From NCBI GenBank assembly GCA_029861705.1, contig JAOTYW010000004.1, positions 1-34,421 of the forward strand: a DNA stretch of 34,421 bases, given 5' to 3'. The notes under the pieces are model-generated. The model saw only the letters and a program-made list of their open reading frames with translations. It searched no databases and was not told where the DNA came from. Of this stretch, positions 17,393-26,866 are shown one piece after another (the first letter of the stretch is position 1; every line of letters starts with the position of its first letter). Source of the stretch: Flavobacteriaceae bacterium (GTDB lineage Bacteria; Bacteroidota; Bacteroidia; Flavobacteriales; Flavobacteriaceae). Made by a program: the position numbers and the translations under genes.

Positions 17393-18394
17393 TTAAAAAA
17401 ACCTAGGCGTATCTATTTGTTTAGCTTTCCCCTTTTTTGACTTGGATTTAGACGAACCTGTATCCGGATCCCCACTCCCCAAATAAAACTTTAAGATTAC
17501 TTCATGGGAACCACTACTGTAGTCAGCCAGGGAAGTCGTCGCGTAATCATAGGCATAGCCAATGAAAACCGTATTTGAGATTTGAAACCCAGCCAATCCA
17601 CTGATTGCGTTATCAGCCCTATAGGAAACCCCTGCAGTAAACGCATCGCTAAATAAGAAATTAGCAGAAGCATTGATAGTTGCTGGTGCTCCTGAAATAA
17701 AATTAACTAAAAATGCAGGTTTAAATTTTAAATTCTCGTTAAGATCAAAGACTACACCACCGATGAAATTAAATTGTAATTTATCTTCAACAATAGTTGC
17801 CACTTCGGCATTATAGAGGTCATCTGTAAGAAAATTAGGAACCGAAGTACCTATGTACCAATCGTTTCCATACATAAACAAACCAGCCCCAATCGTGGCA
17901 TAGAAATTTTTTACAATCTCGGTATCCAAGATGGGTTCACCCGGATTTTCAAAAGTACCTTTACTAAAATCTACATTGAGGAATGATCCTCCTGCATCCA
18001 GTCCGAACGCCAGCTTCGTTTCATCTGACAAGTTTACCTGAAATGAATAGCCCAGATCTACATAGGTCTGGCTGGACGGCCCTAATTCATCACTCACGAT
18101 ATTAAGTCCAAGTCCGTGTTTATCATTTTTCAACGGGGCATTTACACCTAATCTAAGTGTTCTGGGGGCTCCGGGAATATCTATCCATTGACTTCTGTAC
18201 AACAATGAAATATCTGTTCTCGTCACAGAGCCAATATAAGCAGGATTAAAACTGCCGATATTATACATGTATTGTGTATACTGGGGTTCACGTTGCCCAT
18301 TCACTTCAGCGCAGACCATAAACGCAAGACAAGAGCTTACCAATACCAGGCACATACGCCGACAATCCCATATGTCAATTGGTTTTATTCTCAT
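17393..18394 (-). CDS. PorP/SprF-family type IX secretion membrane protein
   Basis: This 333-residue beta-barrel protein has the family signature after its signal sequence: REPQYTQYMYNIGSFNPAYIGS, then YRSQWIDIPGAPRTL and the HGLGLNIVSDELGP segment. SprF-like proteins help secrete and anchor surface proteins carrying the type B (gliding-associated) sorting domain, as SprF does for SprB in Flavobacterium johnsoniae. The ATG overlaps the stop of the upstream adhesin gene by 4 nt (ATGA arrangement), which ties this copy to that substrate. The C-terminus is basic and serine-rich (SSKSKSKKGKAKQ). Confidence 0.92.
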   Translation of the reverse strand: MRIKPIDIWDCRRMCLVLVSSCLAFMVCAEVNGQREPQYTQYMYNIGSFNPAYIGSVTRTDISLLYRSQWIDIPGAPRTLRLGVNAPLKNDKHGLGLNIVSDELGPSSQTYVDLGYSFQVNLSDETKLAFGLDAGGSFLNVDFSKGTFENPGEPILDTEIVKNFYATIGAGLFMYGNDWYIGTSVPNFLTDDLYNAEVATIVEDKLQFNFIGGVVFDLNENLKFKPAFLVNFISGAPATINASANFLFSDAFTAGVSYRADNAISGLAGFQISNTVFIGYAYDYATTSLADYSSGSHEVILKFYLGSGDPDTGSSKSKSKKGKAKQIDTPRFF

Positions 18395-21300
18395 CTGATA
18401 ATTTGTATCCAGCCTTTTTGTATTTCAGATCCATCTCCCAGGTCAAGGATGTAGAAATAGGTACCATCCGGAACTTCCTTATTATTACGAGTACCATCCC
18501 AGGTATTATCGGGTGTCATATTTTTTGCATCAAATACCAGGCTGCCATAGCGATTGAATATCTCAATGGAATTATTTGGATATAGCTCAAGGCAATTGAT
18601 CCGTAAGCGATCATTGGTCCCGTCTCCATTCGGCGAGAATTGATTAAAGAAGAATCCGCAGTCTTCCGTGGTTCTTTCATTTACCTGAACATCGGCCGTT
18701 GCTATGTTATTCGATGGGTCACTATCGGCTGGAGAAGAGCTTAATATGCGCGCCGTGTTAAAATAGGTTCCTGGATTCGGTACTTGTACAACAATCTCCA
18801 AAATTGCTTCTTCATTTTTGGCCAAAGCAGGAATATTCCATAAACCGGTCTCCTGTGAATAATTCCCATTAAACGTTTGATGACTGATGTAAACAAAGCC
18901 ATCTTCGGAACCGAGTGTTACAATATCCTCAACCCTAATATCACTAACTGTATCTTCAAGTGATTGATTCGTTACCATTACGGTAAAGGTCACTTCATCT
19001 CCGACCAAAGGCCTAGAACTCACAGCTTCTTTTTCGATCTTCAGATCCACACCTTCCGGAATATCCAGTGAGATCGTAACACTTGATGAATTATTAGTGG
19101 GATTCCCATCAGCCGGAAAAGATTTACTCAAGGAAGCTGTATTCGTATAATCTGTTCCTTCCTGTACTTCCACTAATATATCCAGTGTTGCTTCACCCAG
19201 CGGCTGCATTTCGTCAATTATCCATTCTCCCCTTTCCGGATCATAGGTACCCAGATCAGAAACATGAGAATCATATAGGAATCCATCAGGCAGACTATCT
19301 AAAATCAAAATTTCCAGGATCCTGCGATCGGATAGATTTGTTGCTGTAACTGTAAAGACCAATAATTGCCCGATTGCTGCTTCCTGTGCATCGGCGATTT
19401 TTTCAATTTGGAGATCTATGGGATCTGGATTACAATCAGGTGTCAAATTCGGGTCACATGGGTCAAAGGGATCCGTTCCATTGGCTATTTCTTCGCCATC
19501 TGTTATCCCGTCTCCATCTGAATCACACAACATAAAGGAATTATCAGGCACACAAGGATCGAGATTCCCCGGATCTTGTTGGTCGTTTACCCCATCCGAA
19601 TCGGAATCCAAAATATTAGAATCTAATGCATCAATGATTCCATCGTTGTCTTCATCCAGTGGGTTATTAATATCCGGTCCTACTTCTGTAAAATCATCGA
19701 TCCCATCCCCGTCTGAATCTTGTTCCAGGGGATTCGTACCCAGTGTTGCTTCTTCACCATCAAATAGTCCATCGCCATCTGAATCAACATCACAATCGTT
19801 CACAAGAATACTGACATCAACAGATTCGTTGACGCATGGAGCAACAGCACCAGTAGTGGTAAAAGTAAAGACATAGATGCCATCTGGCCTGCCTACAAAA
19901 TTCACCACATTGTTATTCGGGTTTATCGTAAGACTTCCTGATGGATCTGTGGTAATGGTCCATTCTCCAGCGTCGGCCCCGGTCAATTGATCATCCAGGT
20001 CTATTGTAGTAGGTCCGTTCGCTTGTACACTACAGGATGACCCATCTATTGGTGTCCCTGCGGAAACCGGGGGTATAACTGTAGCCGTGACTCCTTCCCT
20101 TTCAGAGGTACAGCCGTTAGCAGTGGCCTCTACCCAAAAAGTAGTAGTCACAGATACTGTTGGTGTAAATGTTGCCAGATTTGACAGAACATCTGTGCTT
20201 GTCTGGGAGGCATACCAGAAAAAATTTGGCTGTGTTGCCGAATTGGGAATAAACCCTTCTACTGTTAAGGTTACTTCGCCTTCACCGCATCGGGTATCCG
20301 AAGTAGTGCTGGTTATCTGAGGGGTATTATTTATGGATAAGGTGATCTCCAGTGTCGGGCTTGCACAATCATTCAGCGCATCATAGAAAAAGCCGTAATA
20401 CGTACCCGGAGTAGGGTTGCTAACCTGTGCCGGTGACAAATATCCACTGGGTTCCAAAGGATCCGGATTGATACTCCAGATTAGTGTTGTATCAGTTGGG
20501 GGTGTATCTAATACAAAGTTATCAAGGCTTTCAGTAATAATATCACAAAAGGTAGTAGGTATTCCTGTATTCAATTGAGGAGCTGATGTTCCAGCGCCAC
20601 AAATATCGTCGTTAAGAATTGTTCCTGTTCCCACTCCGGTACCGCTAAGTAATACGTCATTTGTCGGCGTTCCCAATTGAATGGTAAACGTTTCATCATC
20701 TTCTACCAGCGGATCATCATTTATAGTAACAGTTATTGTCTGCGTTTCACCTGCCGCGCCTGTAAACACCAAAGTACCGTCTGCGCCCATATAATCTATG
20801 CCGCCGCCAGTGGCCGTCCCATCCGTAAAGCTAAAGGAAACTTGAGTGCCTCCATTGATACTTTTGTCGAGGGTGACGGTAAAGATCATCTCTCCGCTGG
20901 CAATATCTTCGAGTACTGACTCATCTGTAATGCTCAAGGAAGCGAAGTCATCATCTTCGTTAATGATATTCAGGACGTCGTCCACATCATTGCCTTTCAA
21001 GGTATTAAAAGCCATATCTGCGGATGTAACATTGCCCGTGATGACAGAGTAGGAGATATCGCCATCCACATCATTGTCGTCAGCTCCCGTGACTGTTACA
21101 TTCACTCCGGTATTCCAGGAGTCTGCTGGGATCGATACTGATGCAGGTACAGTCCCTTCCGTAATGTCACTGCTACTAAGATCGATAACTACAGCTGCGT
21201 CAGCAATTGGTTGTGCGTTCAAGCTTATAAGGAAAGTTGCTGTTCCATTGGGCTCTGATGTATTTCCACTTATAGGTCCCACAATTATTCCGGCCGTGTC

Positions 21301-22461
21301 ATCATCTATATTAACAACCGCAACGTCGTCAACATCTGCACCGGTAAGGGCATTATAGGGCGAATTAGTCGAAAACACATCGGTTGTAATAATGGTATAT
21401 GCCACATCATCATCATCAAAATTATCATCTACGCCAGTAACCGTTACAGGAACGCCAGTTGACCAATCAGCTACCGGAATAGTCACATTCAATGGTACGG
21501 ATCCTTCAGAAGGGTCTGAGGATGAAAGTGCAATCGTCACATTATGTGTAGATTGAGCAACCAGGGTTACAAGGAAGTTAGCTGTTCCGCCCGCTTCAGA
21601 AGTATTTCCATCTATAGCACTTACGATCACTCCTGCCACTTCATCATCTTCATTGATCATATTGATATTTGCAACATCCGATCCTATCAGGGCATTAAAG
21701 AATGGATCACCTGAAGATACATTTCCAGTAATAATGGTATAGGGAACATCCCCATCCACCACGGCATCATCAATTCCTGTTACGTCGAATTCCACCCCAG
21801 CGCTCCAATCTGCAGGATCAATTACCACATTAGGAGGTACCGTTCCTTCGAGTGTGTTGGTACTACTTAATGGAACAGTTACGGGAAATGAAGGTTGAGC
21901 CGTAAGCGTCACTGTAAAGGTTGCTTTATCCCCGTCTTCCGTAGTTGTTCCTGTTGCCGGTGTAATAGTTACACCTGCAACATCATCATTCAGAATGGTA
22001 TAAGTTGCTGTCGTGTTAGGCCCAAAGGTTACAAACGGACTTGTTGTAGAGAGGCTAAAATTGATCGTTTCATTAGATTCAACCACAGGATCTCCTACAA
22101 TGGCAAAATCGGTCTGTGCTGTCAAAGGAATTTGGAATCCGGGGAAATAATCTCCTTCAGGTAGACTAATGGTTTGTACAGGACTAGCGTAGATATAATC
22201 CGTACCATTTGTCGCCAATCCTGTTAGAAGATCCGAGACTTCAAAGGTAGCTGTAAATCCTAGAGGTACATTACCAACTACGGCAATGGACGGAACATTC
22301 CCTCCGACATTTTCGTTATCTGAATAATTTGAAAGGGTAAATTGAACAGTAACCTGAGCTGAGACTTCAAAGGAAATCGCTAACAGGAGCAACAAAAAAA
22401 AGATTTTTCTAACGACCCGGGAGTAATTTCCAGATATGTATGTTTGGTGCTTAAAGGTCAT
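18391..22461 (-). CDS. Large secreted surface protein: Calx-beta repeats, Ig-like part, TSP3, DUF11, type B T9SS sorting domain
   Basis: The 1356-residue protein has an N-terminal signal peptide (hydrophobic 20-30, cleavage near VSA-Q). Residues about 40-620 hold five Calx-beta-like units, each ending in acidic ILNDD or INEDDD type linkers; units two to four are about 115 residues long and clearly related. An Ig-like region follows (about 625-890), then acidic thrombospondin-3 Ca-binding repeats (about 894-1019, DSDGDG), two DUF11 domains (about 1020-1264, both with GDEVTFTVMVTN-type starts) and the gliding-motility C-terminal domain (1266-1356: NQFSPNGDGTND, IEIFNRYG, NTWDGT, VPDGTYFYIL). 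This CTD directs export by T9SS. Likely an adhesin or surface filament; the ligand is unknown. It heads the operon with SprF and OmpA genes. Confidence 0.92.
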   Translation of the reverse strand: MTFKHQTYISGNYSRVVRKIFFLLLLLAISFEVSAQVTVQFTLSNYSDNENVGGNVPSIAVVGNVPLGFTATFEVSDLLTGLATNGTDYIYASPVQTISLPEGDYFPGFQIPLTAQTDFAIVGDPVVESNETINFSLSTTSPFVTFGPNTTATYTILNDDVAGVTITPATGTTTEDGDKATFTVTLTAQPSFPVTVPLSSTNTLEGTVPPNVVIDPADWSAGVEFDVTGIDDAVVDGDVPYTIITGNVSSGDPFFNALIGSDVANINMINEDDEVAGVIVSAIDGNTSEAGGTANFLVTLVAQSTHNVTIALSSSDPSEGSVPLNVTIPVADWSTGVPVTVTGVDDNFDDDDVAYTIITTDVFSTNSPYNALTGADVDDVAVVNIDDDTAGIIVGPISGNTSEPNGTATFLISLNAQPIADAAVVIDLSSSDITEGTVPASVSIPADSWNTGVNVTVTGADDNDVDGDISYSVITGNVTSADMAFNTLKGNDVDDVLNIINEDDDFASLSITDESVLEDIASGEMIFTVTLDKSINGGTQVSFSFTDGTATGGGIDYMGADGTLVFTGAAGETQTITVTINDDPLVEDDETFTIQLGTPTNDVLLSGTGVGTGTILNDDICGAGTSAPQLNTGIPTTFCDIITESLDNFVLDTPPTDTTLIWSINPDPLEPSGYLSPAQVSNPTPGTYYGFFYDALNDCASPTLEITLSINNTPQITSTTSDTRCGEGEVTLTVEGFIPNSATQPNFFWYASQTSTDVLSNLATFTPTVSVTTTFWVEATANGCTSEREGVTATVIPPVSAGTPIDGSSCSVQANGPTTIDLDDQLTGADAGEWTITTDPSGSLTINPNNNVVNFVGRPDGIYVFTFTTTGAVAPCVNESVDVSILVNDCDVDSDGDGLFDGEEATLGTNPLEQDSDGDGIDDFTEVGPDINNPLDEDNDGIIDALDSNILDSDSDGVNDQQDPGNLDPCVPDNSFMLCDSDGDGITDGEEIANGTDPFDPCDPNLTPDCNPDPIDLQIEKIADAQEAAIGQLLVFTVTATNLSDRRILEILILDSLPDGFLYDSHVSDLGTYDPERGEWIIDEMQPLGEATLDILVEVQEGTDYTNTASLSKSFPADGNPTNNSSSVTISLDIPEGVDLKIEKEAVSSRPLVGDEVTFTVMVTNQSLEDTVSDIRVEDIVTLGSEDGFVYISHQTFNGNYSQETGLWNIPALAKNEEAILEIVVQVPNPGTYFNTARILSSSPADSDPSNNIATADVQVNERTTEDCGFFFNQFSPNGDGTNDRLRINCLELYPNNSIEIFNRYGSLVFDAKNMTPDNTWDGTRNNKEVPDGTYFYILDLGDGSEIQKGWIQIIR

Positions 22462-22467
22462 AGGCTA

Positions 22468-22501
22468 CATGAAATTCATTTTTAATTGAATTTTCTTCAT
22501 G
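22468..22501 (-). promoter_or_regulatory. Imperfect inverted repeat in the adhesin leader
   Basis: CATGAA/TTCATG and ATTCA/TGAAT pair around a short A/T-rich loop, with a four-base bulge on one side. It lies 6 to 40 nt before the adhesin start codon, so it would form in the mRNA leader and might affect translation. Significance in such AT-rich DNA is uncertain. Confidence 0.3.
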
Positions 22502-22632
22502 TGTGATTTACGTTGGTAGCCGATGGAATCAGGACATCAATGATAATAAAAAAAGGGTCCATAAGCTAATAAATAGGTGTAAAACTCGATAATTCTGACG
22601 AAATGCATTTTGCCTCCGTAAAACTCTGATTA

Positions 22633-23514
22633 TTAGGATAATGCTACGTCAAATTCAGCAGTATTATCTATTTTTCGGACTAATCCCTGAAGAACCTTAC
22701 CAGGGCCCACTTCTATAAACGTTCGCGCACCATCTTTTAGCATATTCTCAACACTTTGAGTCCATTTTACGGGTGCCGTCAGCTGAGCGATCATATTTGC
22801 TTTAATCTCTTCCGGATCAAGAATGGCCGTAGTGGGTACATTTTGATAGACTGGACAGATCGGGGTAGTAAAGGATACTCCTTCAATTGCATCTGCCAAC
22901 TCTGCACGTGCTGGCTCCATCAAGGGAGAATGAAATGCCCCGCCAACAGGCAGCATCAAGGCGCGTTTGGCTCCAGCTTCCTTCATTTTATCACATGCTG
23001 TACTAACGGCTTTAAGTTCTCCAGAAATAACCAGTTGTCCCGGGCAATTATAATTTGCAGGAACTACGATTCCCTCTGTGTCGAGGCATATTTTTTCTAC
23101 AATAGCATCGTCCAGTCCCAGGACAGCTGCCATGGTACTTTCCTGCGCTTCGCAGGCCCGTTGCATGGCTATGGCTCTTTGAGCTACCAATTTCAGGCCA
23201 TCTTCAAATCCCAAGGTCTTGTTGGCGACCAATGCAGAAAATTCTCCAAGGGAATGGCCTGCTACCATATCGGGTTTAAAAGCATCACCCATAACTTCAG
23301 ACATAATCACAGAATGCAAAAATATAGCCGGTTGGGTAACCTTGGTTTGTTTTAAGTCCTCAGGAGTTCCTTCGAACATCACATCGGTAATCGGAAAGCC
23401 TAATATATCATTGGCTTCTTCAAATCGTTGCTGGGCTTGGTCATAGCCCTCATACAGGTCCAGACCCATCCCTGGAAATTGAGCGCCCTGGCCAGGAAAT
23501 ATATATGCTTTCAT
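22633..23514 (-). CDS. fabD: Malonyl-CoA:ACP transacylase
   Basis: The 293-residue protein opens YIFPGQGAQFPGMG and has the nucleophile motif GHSLGE (86-91, Ser88), Arg113 in AQRAIAMQ and the catalytic His195 in GAFHSPLM. Near the end it has TFIEVGPGKVLQGLV. These are all hallmarks of FabD, which moves malonyl from CoA to acyl carrier protein for fatty-acid synthesis. The length is normal. It lies 79 nt downstream of the gamma-carbonic anhydrase gene on the same strand but seems to have its own -7 box, and it is 171 nt upstream of the adhesin gene. Confidence 0.96.
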   Translation of the reverse strand: MKAYIFPGQGAQFPGMGLDLYEGYDQAQQRFEEANDILGFPITDVMFEGTPEDLKQTKVTQPAIFLHSVIMSEVMGDAFKPDMVAGHSLGEFSALVANKTLGFEDGLKLVAQRAIAMQRACEAQESTMAAVLGLDDAIVEKICLDTEGIVVPANYNCPGQLVISGELKAVSTACDKMKEAGAKRALMLPVGGAFHSPLMEPARAELADAIEGVSFTTPICPVYQNVPTTAILDPEEIKANMIAQLTAPVKWTQSVENMLKDGARTFIEVGPGKVLQGLVRKIDNTAEFDVALS

Positions 23515-23532
23515 TTATTCTAAATTAAGGGA

Positions 23533-23540
23533 CAAAAATA
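23533..23540 (-). promoter_or_regulatory. fabD: Candidate -7 box (TATTTTTG) for fabD
   Basis: On the minus strand TATTTTTG matches TAnnTTTG exactly and ends 18 nt before the fabD ATG. The -33 region shows no clear TTTG. The position relative to the start is like that of the MscS and Nfu gene boxes in this window. Confidence 0.45.
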
Positions 23541-23593
23541 TGGAAATCTACTCAGTATCCCACCTCATTCAGGCAAGCGTATTAGTTGTTACA

Positions 23594-24103
23594 CTAGGAT
23601 TTGAACCAACTTGAATAGAGGATATAATTATTTGCAATTCGTTTGATCTCTCCTTCGCTTAGCGCGGGGTCTATATCTTTTATTTTTTTTGCCGGCATTC
23701 CTGCATAAACACTACCAGCCGGAACATGTGTGCCCTTGGTAAGTACAGCACCTGCTGCTATAATACTATTGCTTTCCACTACGCAATTGTCCATAATGAT
23801 ACTACCCATGCCTATCAGTACATCATCGTGTATGGTACAGCCGTGAACAATTGCATTGTGTCCAATAGACACATTATTCCCGATCTCTGTAGGTGCAGTC
23901 TTATAGGTACAATGTATAATGGCTCCATCCTGAACATTTACCTTGTTTCCCATTTTAATATAATGAACATCGCCACGGATAACAGCATTAAACCAAATAC
24001 TGCACTGATCGCCCATAACAACCTCCCCGGCTATCGTGGCATTTTCAGCTATAAAACAATCTGTTCCGATCACAGGCGTGATCCCTCTAACAGCTACTAT
24101 CAT
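23594..24103 (-). CDS. Gamma-carbonic-anhydrase-like hexapeptide-repeat protein
   Basis: This 169-residue left-handed beta-helix protein has hexapeptide repeats through most of its length (NATIAGEVVMGDQCSIWFNA, IGNNVSIGHNAIVHG). Three histidines at the spacing of the trimeric gamma-CA zinc site are present: His64 (GAIIHC), His82 (IGHN) and His87 (IVHGC). It ends with the helical GMPAKKIKDI. It belongs to the YrdA/PaaY/Cam-like group, in which true CO2 hydration is shown for some members only. It starts 25 nt after the LytTR regulator gene and is probably co-transcribed with the kinase-regulator pair. Confidence 0.9.
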   Translation of the reverse strand: MIVAVRGITPVIGTDCFIAENATIAGEVVMGDQCSIWFNAVIRGDVHYIKMGNKVNVQDGAIIHCTYKTAPTEIGNNVSIGHNAIVHGCTIHDDVLIGMGSIIMDNCVVESNSIIAAGAVLTKGTHVPAGSVYAGMPAKKIKDIDPALSEGEIKRIANNYILYSSWFKS

Positions 24104-24128
24104 AAGTCTATTTACTAGTGAAACCGGA

Positions 24129-24860
24129 TTATTGAAAGTAAGATAACAAATCCTTTTTTCTCGAAGCGGCTACCTGGATCTCCTTTCCGTTAGACAGCAC
24201 AACGCTTCCGCCTTTTCCTCTGTGATACCTGACAATTTCATTGACATTGACCACATACGATTTATGGATCCTGGCAAAAGGGTAGGCCTCCAGGGCTTGT
24301 TCGAAATATCGAAGCGTCTTACTTACAAGATGCTTTTTATCAGCCAGATAGATCTCAGTATAATTGTCATCTGCTTTGCAATAAAGAATTTCATCAGTAT
24401 TTAATACGATAAATCCATCCAATTGCGGTAAGGTTAGTTTTCCCTGCACTTGTGATAAGGAAGTCGGCAACACCTTATCATGAAGCGCGTTCTCTTTTTC
24501 ACGGATCTCCTTGACATGCGCAACAGCCTTGATCAATTCTTCGATAGCAATGGGTTTGGTCAGGTAATAAGCCGCCTGATTGTTTAGCGCATCCTTTGCA
24601 TAATGATCGTAGGCCGTGACAAAGACGGTTTCAAAGGTTCGTTCAGGCACTTGATCAAGCAGATCAAAGCCATTGCCAAAAGGCATCTCTACGTCCAGAA
24701 AAACCAGGTCCGGATCATTTTCTTTGATCAGGATCAACCCTTCTTGTATAGAAGATGCTTCAGCTGTCAAAATTATATCCGGACAGTATTTTGCCAGGTA
24801 ATTCCGCAAGATCTCGCGGCTGTTAGCTTCGTCTTCTACAACTAGTGCTTTTAATTTCAT
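24129..24860 (-). CDS. LytTR-family response regulator
   Basis: This 243-residue regulator has a receiver domain (1-122) with acidic residues ED 9-10, phospho-acceptor Asp56 (LVFLDVEMP), a Thr/Ala switch region (FVTAYD) and Lys in YYLTKPI. A LytTR DNA-binding domain follows (about 140-243), with ILYCKADDNYTEIYL and the FARIHKSYVVN motif. The ATG overlaps the stop of the upstream histidine kinase gene by 4 nt, so the two form a two-component pair. It probably acts as a transcription regulator on the kinase signal. Target genes are unknown; the inverted repeat before the kinase start is a possible autoregulatory site. Confidence 0.95.
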   Translation of the reverse strand: MKLKALVVEDEANSREILRNYLAKYCPDIILTAEASSIQEGLILIKENDPDLVFLDVEMPFGNGFDLLDQVPERTFETVFVTAYDHYAKDALNNQAAYYLTKPIAIEELIKAVAHVKEIREKENALHDKVLPTSLSQVQGKLTLPQLDGFIVLNTDEILYCKADDNYTEIYLADKKHLVSKTLRYFEQALEAYPFARIHKSYVVNVNEIVRYHRGKGGSVVLSNGKEIQVAASRKKDLLSYFQ

Positions 24861-26839
24861 CGATCCTTTTTTAACCGAAGTACAACAACCGTACCTGTTT
24901 CGTCCTCTTGCAGATCATCAATGCTGATATCCACCTTATCATCGTACATCTTATTTAAGATAGCCACCCTTTTTTGGGTTGTGCTCATGCCTTTTGATGT
25001 TTTCTTTTTCTGATGATCCGTCTTTAACTCCGCTGAGCGTTTTCTGCCTATTCCATTGTCTTCAATCCGGATCTCAATATTAGCCGGGTCCCTATAAGTC
25101 ATCTGCACTTTTAAGGTACCCTTATCTTCCTTATATCTCAATCCATGCCAAATCGCATTTTCAATATAGGGTTGCAATAGCATTGGAGGAATCTGGTATG
25201 ATTCTATATCGATCTCGGGATCAACCTCTATTTCATATTCAAATTTATCGGGAAATCGACTGTGCTCTAATTCGAGGTATAGTTTTAATAGCTCCACTTC
25301 CTTCTGCAATGGAATAAAATCCTCTTCAGAATTCTCAAGAACCGAACGCATTAAGGCTGAGAAGTCACTCAGATACTTGTTTGCACTTCGTTCATCGTTC
25401 TTGGCGATATAATTATTGACAGAGTTCAGCGCATTAAAGATGAAATGCGGGTTCATTTGTGTCCGAAGCGATCTCAGGGCAAGTAAATTATTGGCGAATT
25501 GTTGTTGCCTGTTTGCCCTATAAAAGAAAAAGGCTGCCAACGCCATTAAAATGAAACCAATTAAGAGGGAATAAATAAGCCATTGCTGACGCTTGTTAGT
25601 TTCCTGCACCAATTGCTGCTGCGTCAGGGCCAGGTCATACTTGCTCATAGAAAGCTCTCTTTCCTGTTCTAAGCCGGTAATGCGCCCCTGTTGAGCAAGG
25701 ATCTGGCTGGTCAGGCGCTGCGCACTCGCTATCTCTTCCTCTTTTCTTTTATATAAGGTATCTACTACTGCTACATAGGTCTGGTATGTTTCCAGGGCCT
25801 TGGTAAATTCTCCCTGTCTACCATAAACCTCAGATAACTTTCGGGTAGCATCTTTTTGGGTCTCCAGGTCATCCTCGCTCTCAGCTACTTCAATGCTCTC
25901 TTCCAAAAATGGAATCGCTTCCGCATCTTTTTCCTGTGCGATATAGGCATTCGCGATCTTATAATTAATAGCTTGTGAGCTTACTTGTTCATTTAAAGCA
26001 GCTCCCGCTTCAACCTGTGCCGATGGCGGCAATTGCTTTATATCGTCCAGACTCTCTTTTCGCAACTTGATCTCTTCATCAAAATTTTGATTTTTATTAT
26101 AGAAATCGGCCACTTTTTCTTTTTCGCGTACGCCGCGCTGAGGGGATTCTTCCGAAGCTAGTTGCAAGGAACTGTCATAGAGTTCTTCTGCCTTTGCCGG
26201 CTCGTCATACTCAGCATACAGATCCGCTTTCTTGGAATTTAAATCGGCCTGTTTGGGAGTAATATTGTTTTGCACAGCCAGCGCTAATCCGTTCTCATAG
26301 GCCTCCAGGGCAGCAGATCTATTCCCTTCAGCCTTATAGACATCACCCAGTCCTTCATAGAGTTGTATTTGGCGGTATGGAACAGCTGAGTCTATTTCCA
26401 AACCCCGGAGAAAACTGCTGCGTGCCTGTTCGTGATCTCCTGTGATCAAATACGTCTGTGCCAATGACACTATTACATTGAGGTCTTCTGAAGAACGCAG
26501 CGAATTGTTATAATTAGAAATGGCCAGATCATATTGACCATGATACTTATATACATCTCCAAGCAAAGCAAAGGAAGCAGCTTGCTCATTGGCTGAAGCA
26601 GCCCTCCCCAATTGTGTCAGGGAGCGTGCTACATAATCAATACTCTTTTCAATATTGCTTACCTGGAACACCCGGGCGGAGTCCAGAAGTTCGGAATGAG
26701 ACCACAGTCGAGACGCTACATCCATTGCCTGGTCTGCAGCTTCTGCTTGTCTTTTTTTAGACGAGCTGCGTTCTTCCTGACTCCATAACGCCGTTAGGAA
26801 GAAGCAGCTAATGATTACTATGATCCAATTCTTTTTCAT
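24857..26839 (-). CDS. TPR-containing LytS-type sensor histidine kinase
   Basis: The 660-residue protein has a signal peptide (1-20), a long TPR sensor region (about 85-360) with periplasmic location likely, a coiled stretch (about 365-415), one membrane helix (about 420-440), then a His_kinase domain (PF06580 type) with RTQMNPHFIFNALN and the phospho-acceptor candidate His465. The HATPase part shows QPYIENAIWHGL and DNGIGRKRS. It should sense a signal through the periplasmic TPRs and phosphorylate the LytTR regulator encoded directly downstream with a 4-nt overlap. An 8-bp-arm inverted repeat starts immediately before its ATG. Confidence 0.94.
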   Translation of the reverse strand: MKKNWIIVIISCFFLTALWSQEERSSSKKRQAEAADQAMDVASRLWSHSELLDSARVFQVSNIEKSIDYVARSLTQLGRAASANEQAASFALLGDVYKYHGQYDLAISNYNNSLRSSEDLNVIVSLAQTYLITGDHEQARSSFLRGLEIDSAVPYRQIQLYEGLGDVYKAEGNRSAALEAYENGLALAVQNNITPKQADLNSKKADLYAEYDEPAKAEELYDSSLQLASEESPQRGVREKEKVADFYNKNQNFDEEIKLRKESLDDIKQLPPSAQVEAGAALNEQVSSQAINYKIANAYIAQEKDAEAIPFLEESIEVAESEDDLETQKDATRKLSEVYGRQGEFTKALETYQTYVAVVDTLYKRKEEEIASAQRLTSQILAQQGRITGLEQERELSMSKYDLALTQQQLVQETNKRQQWLIYSLLIGFILMALAAFFFYRANRQQQFANNLLALRSLRTQMNPHFIFNALNSVNNYIAKNDERSANKYLSDFSALMRSVLENSEEDFIPLQKEVELLKLYLELEHSRFPDKFEYEIEVDPEIDIESYQIPPMLLQPYIENAIWHGLRYKEDKGTLKVQMTYRDPANIEIRIEDNGIGRKRSAELKTDHQKKKTSKGMSTTQKRVAILNKMYDDKVDISIDDLQEDETGTVVVLRLKKDR

Positions 26840-26866
26840 CGGTATAAAATTAGGGGAATTATACCG
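26840..26866. promoter_or_regulatory. Inverted repeat abutting the kinase start codon, candidate operator or mRNA hairpin
   Basis: CGGTATAA (26840-26847) and TTATACCG (26859-26866) are perfect 8-bp arms around an 11-nt AT-rich loop. The inner arm touches the ATG of the kinase gene, so it lies over the ribosome-binding region of that mRNA. It also lies between two divergent genes. There is no T-run on either side, so a terminator is unlikely. Confidence 0.45.

Noticed and set aside
22537-22608. 23-codon minus-strand open frame with GGAGG 4 nt before its ATG, between fabD and the adhesin gene
   Set aside because: Bacteroidota rarely rely on Shine-Dalgarno sites, the spacing is short, and the hydrophobic peptide resembles nothing I know; chance is the simplest reading.
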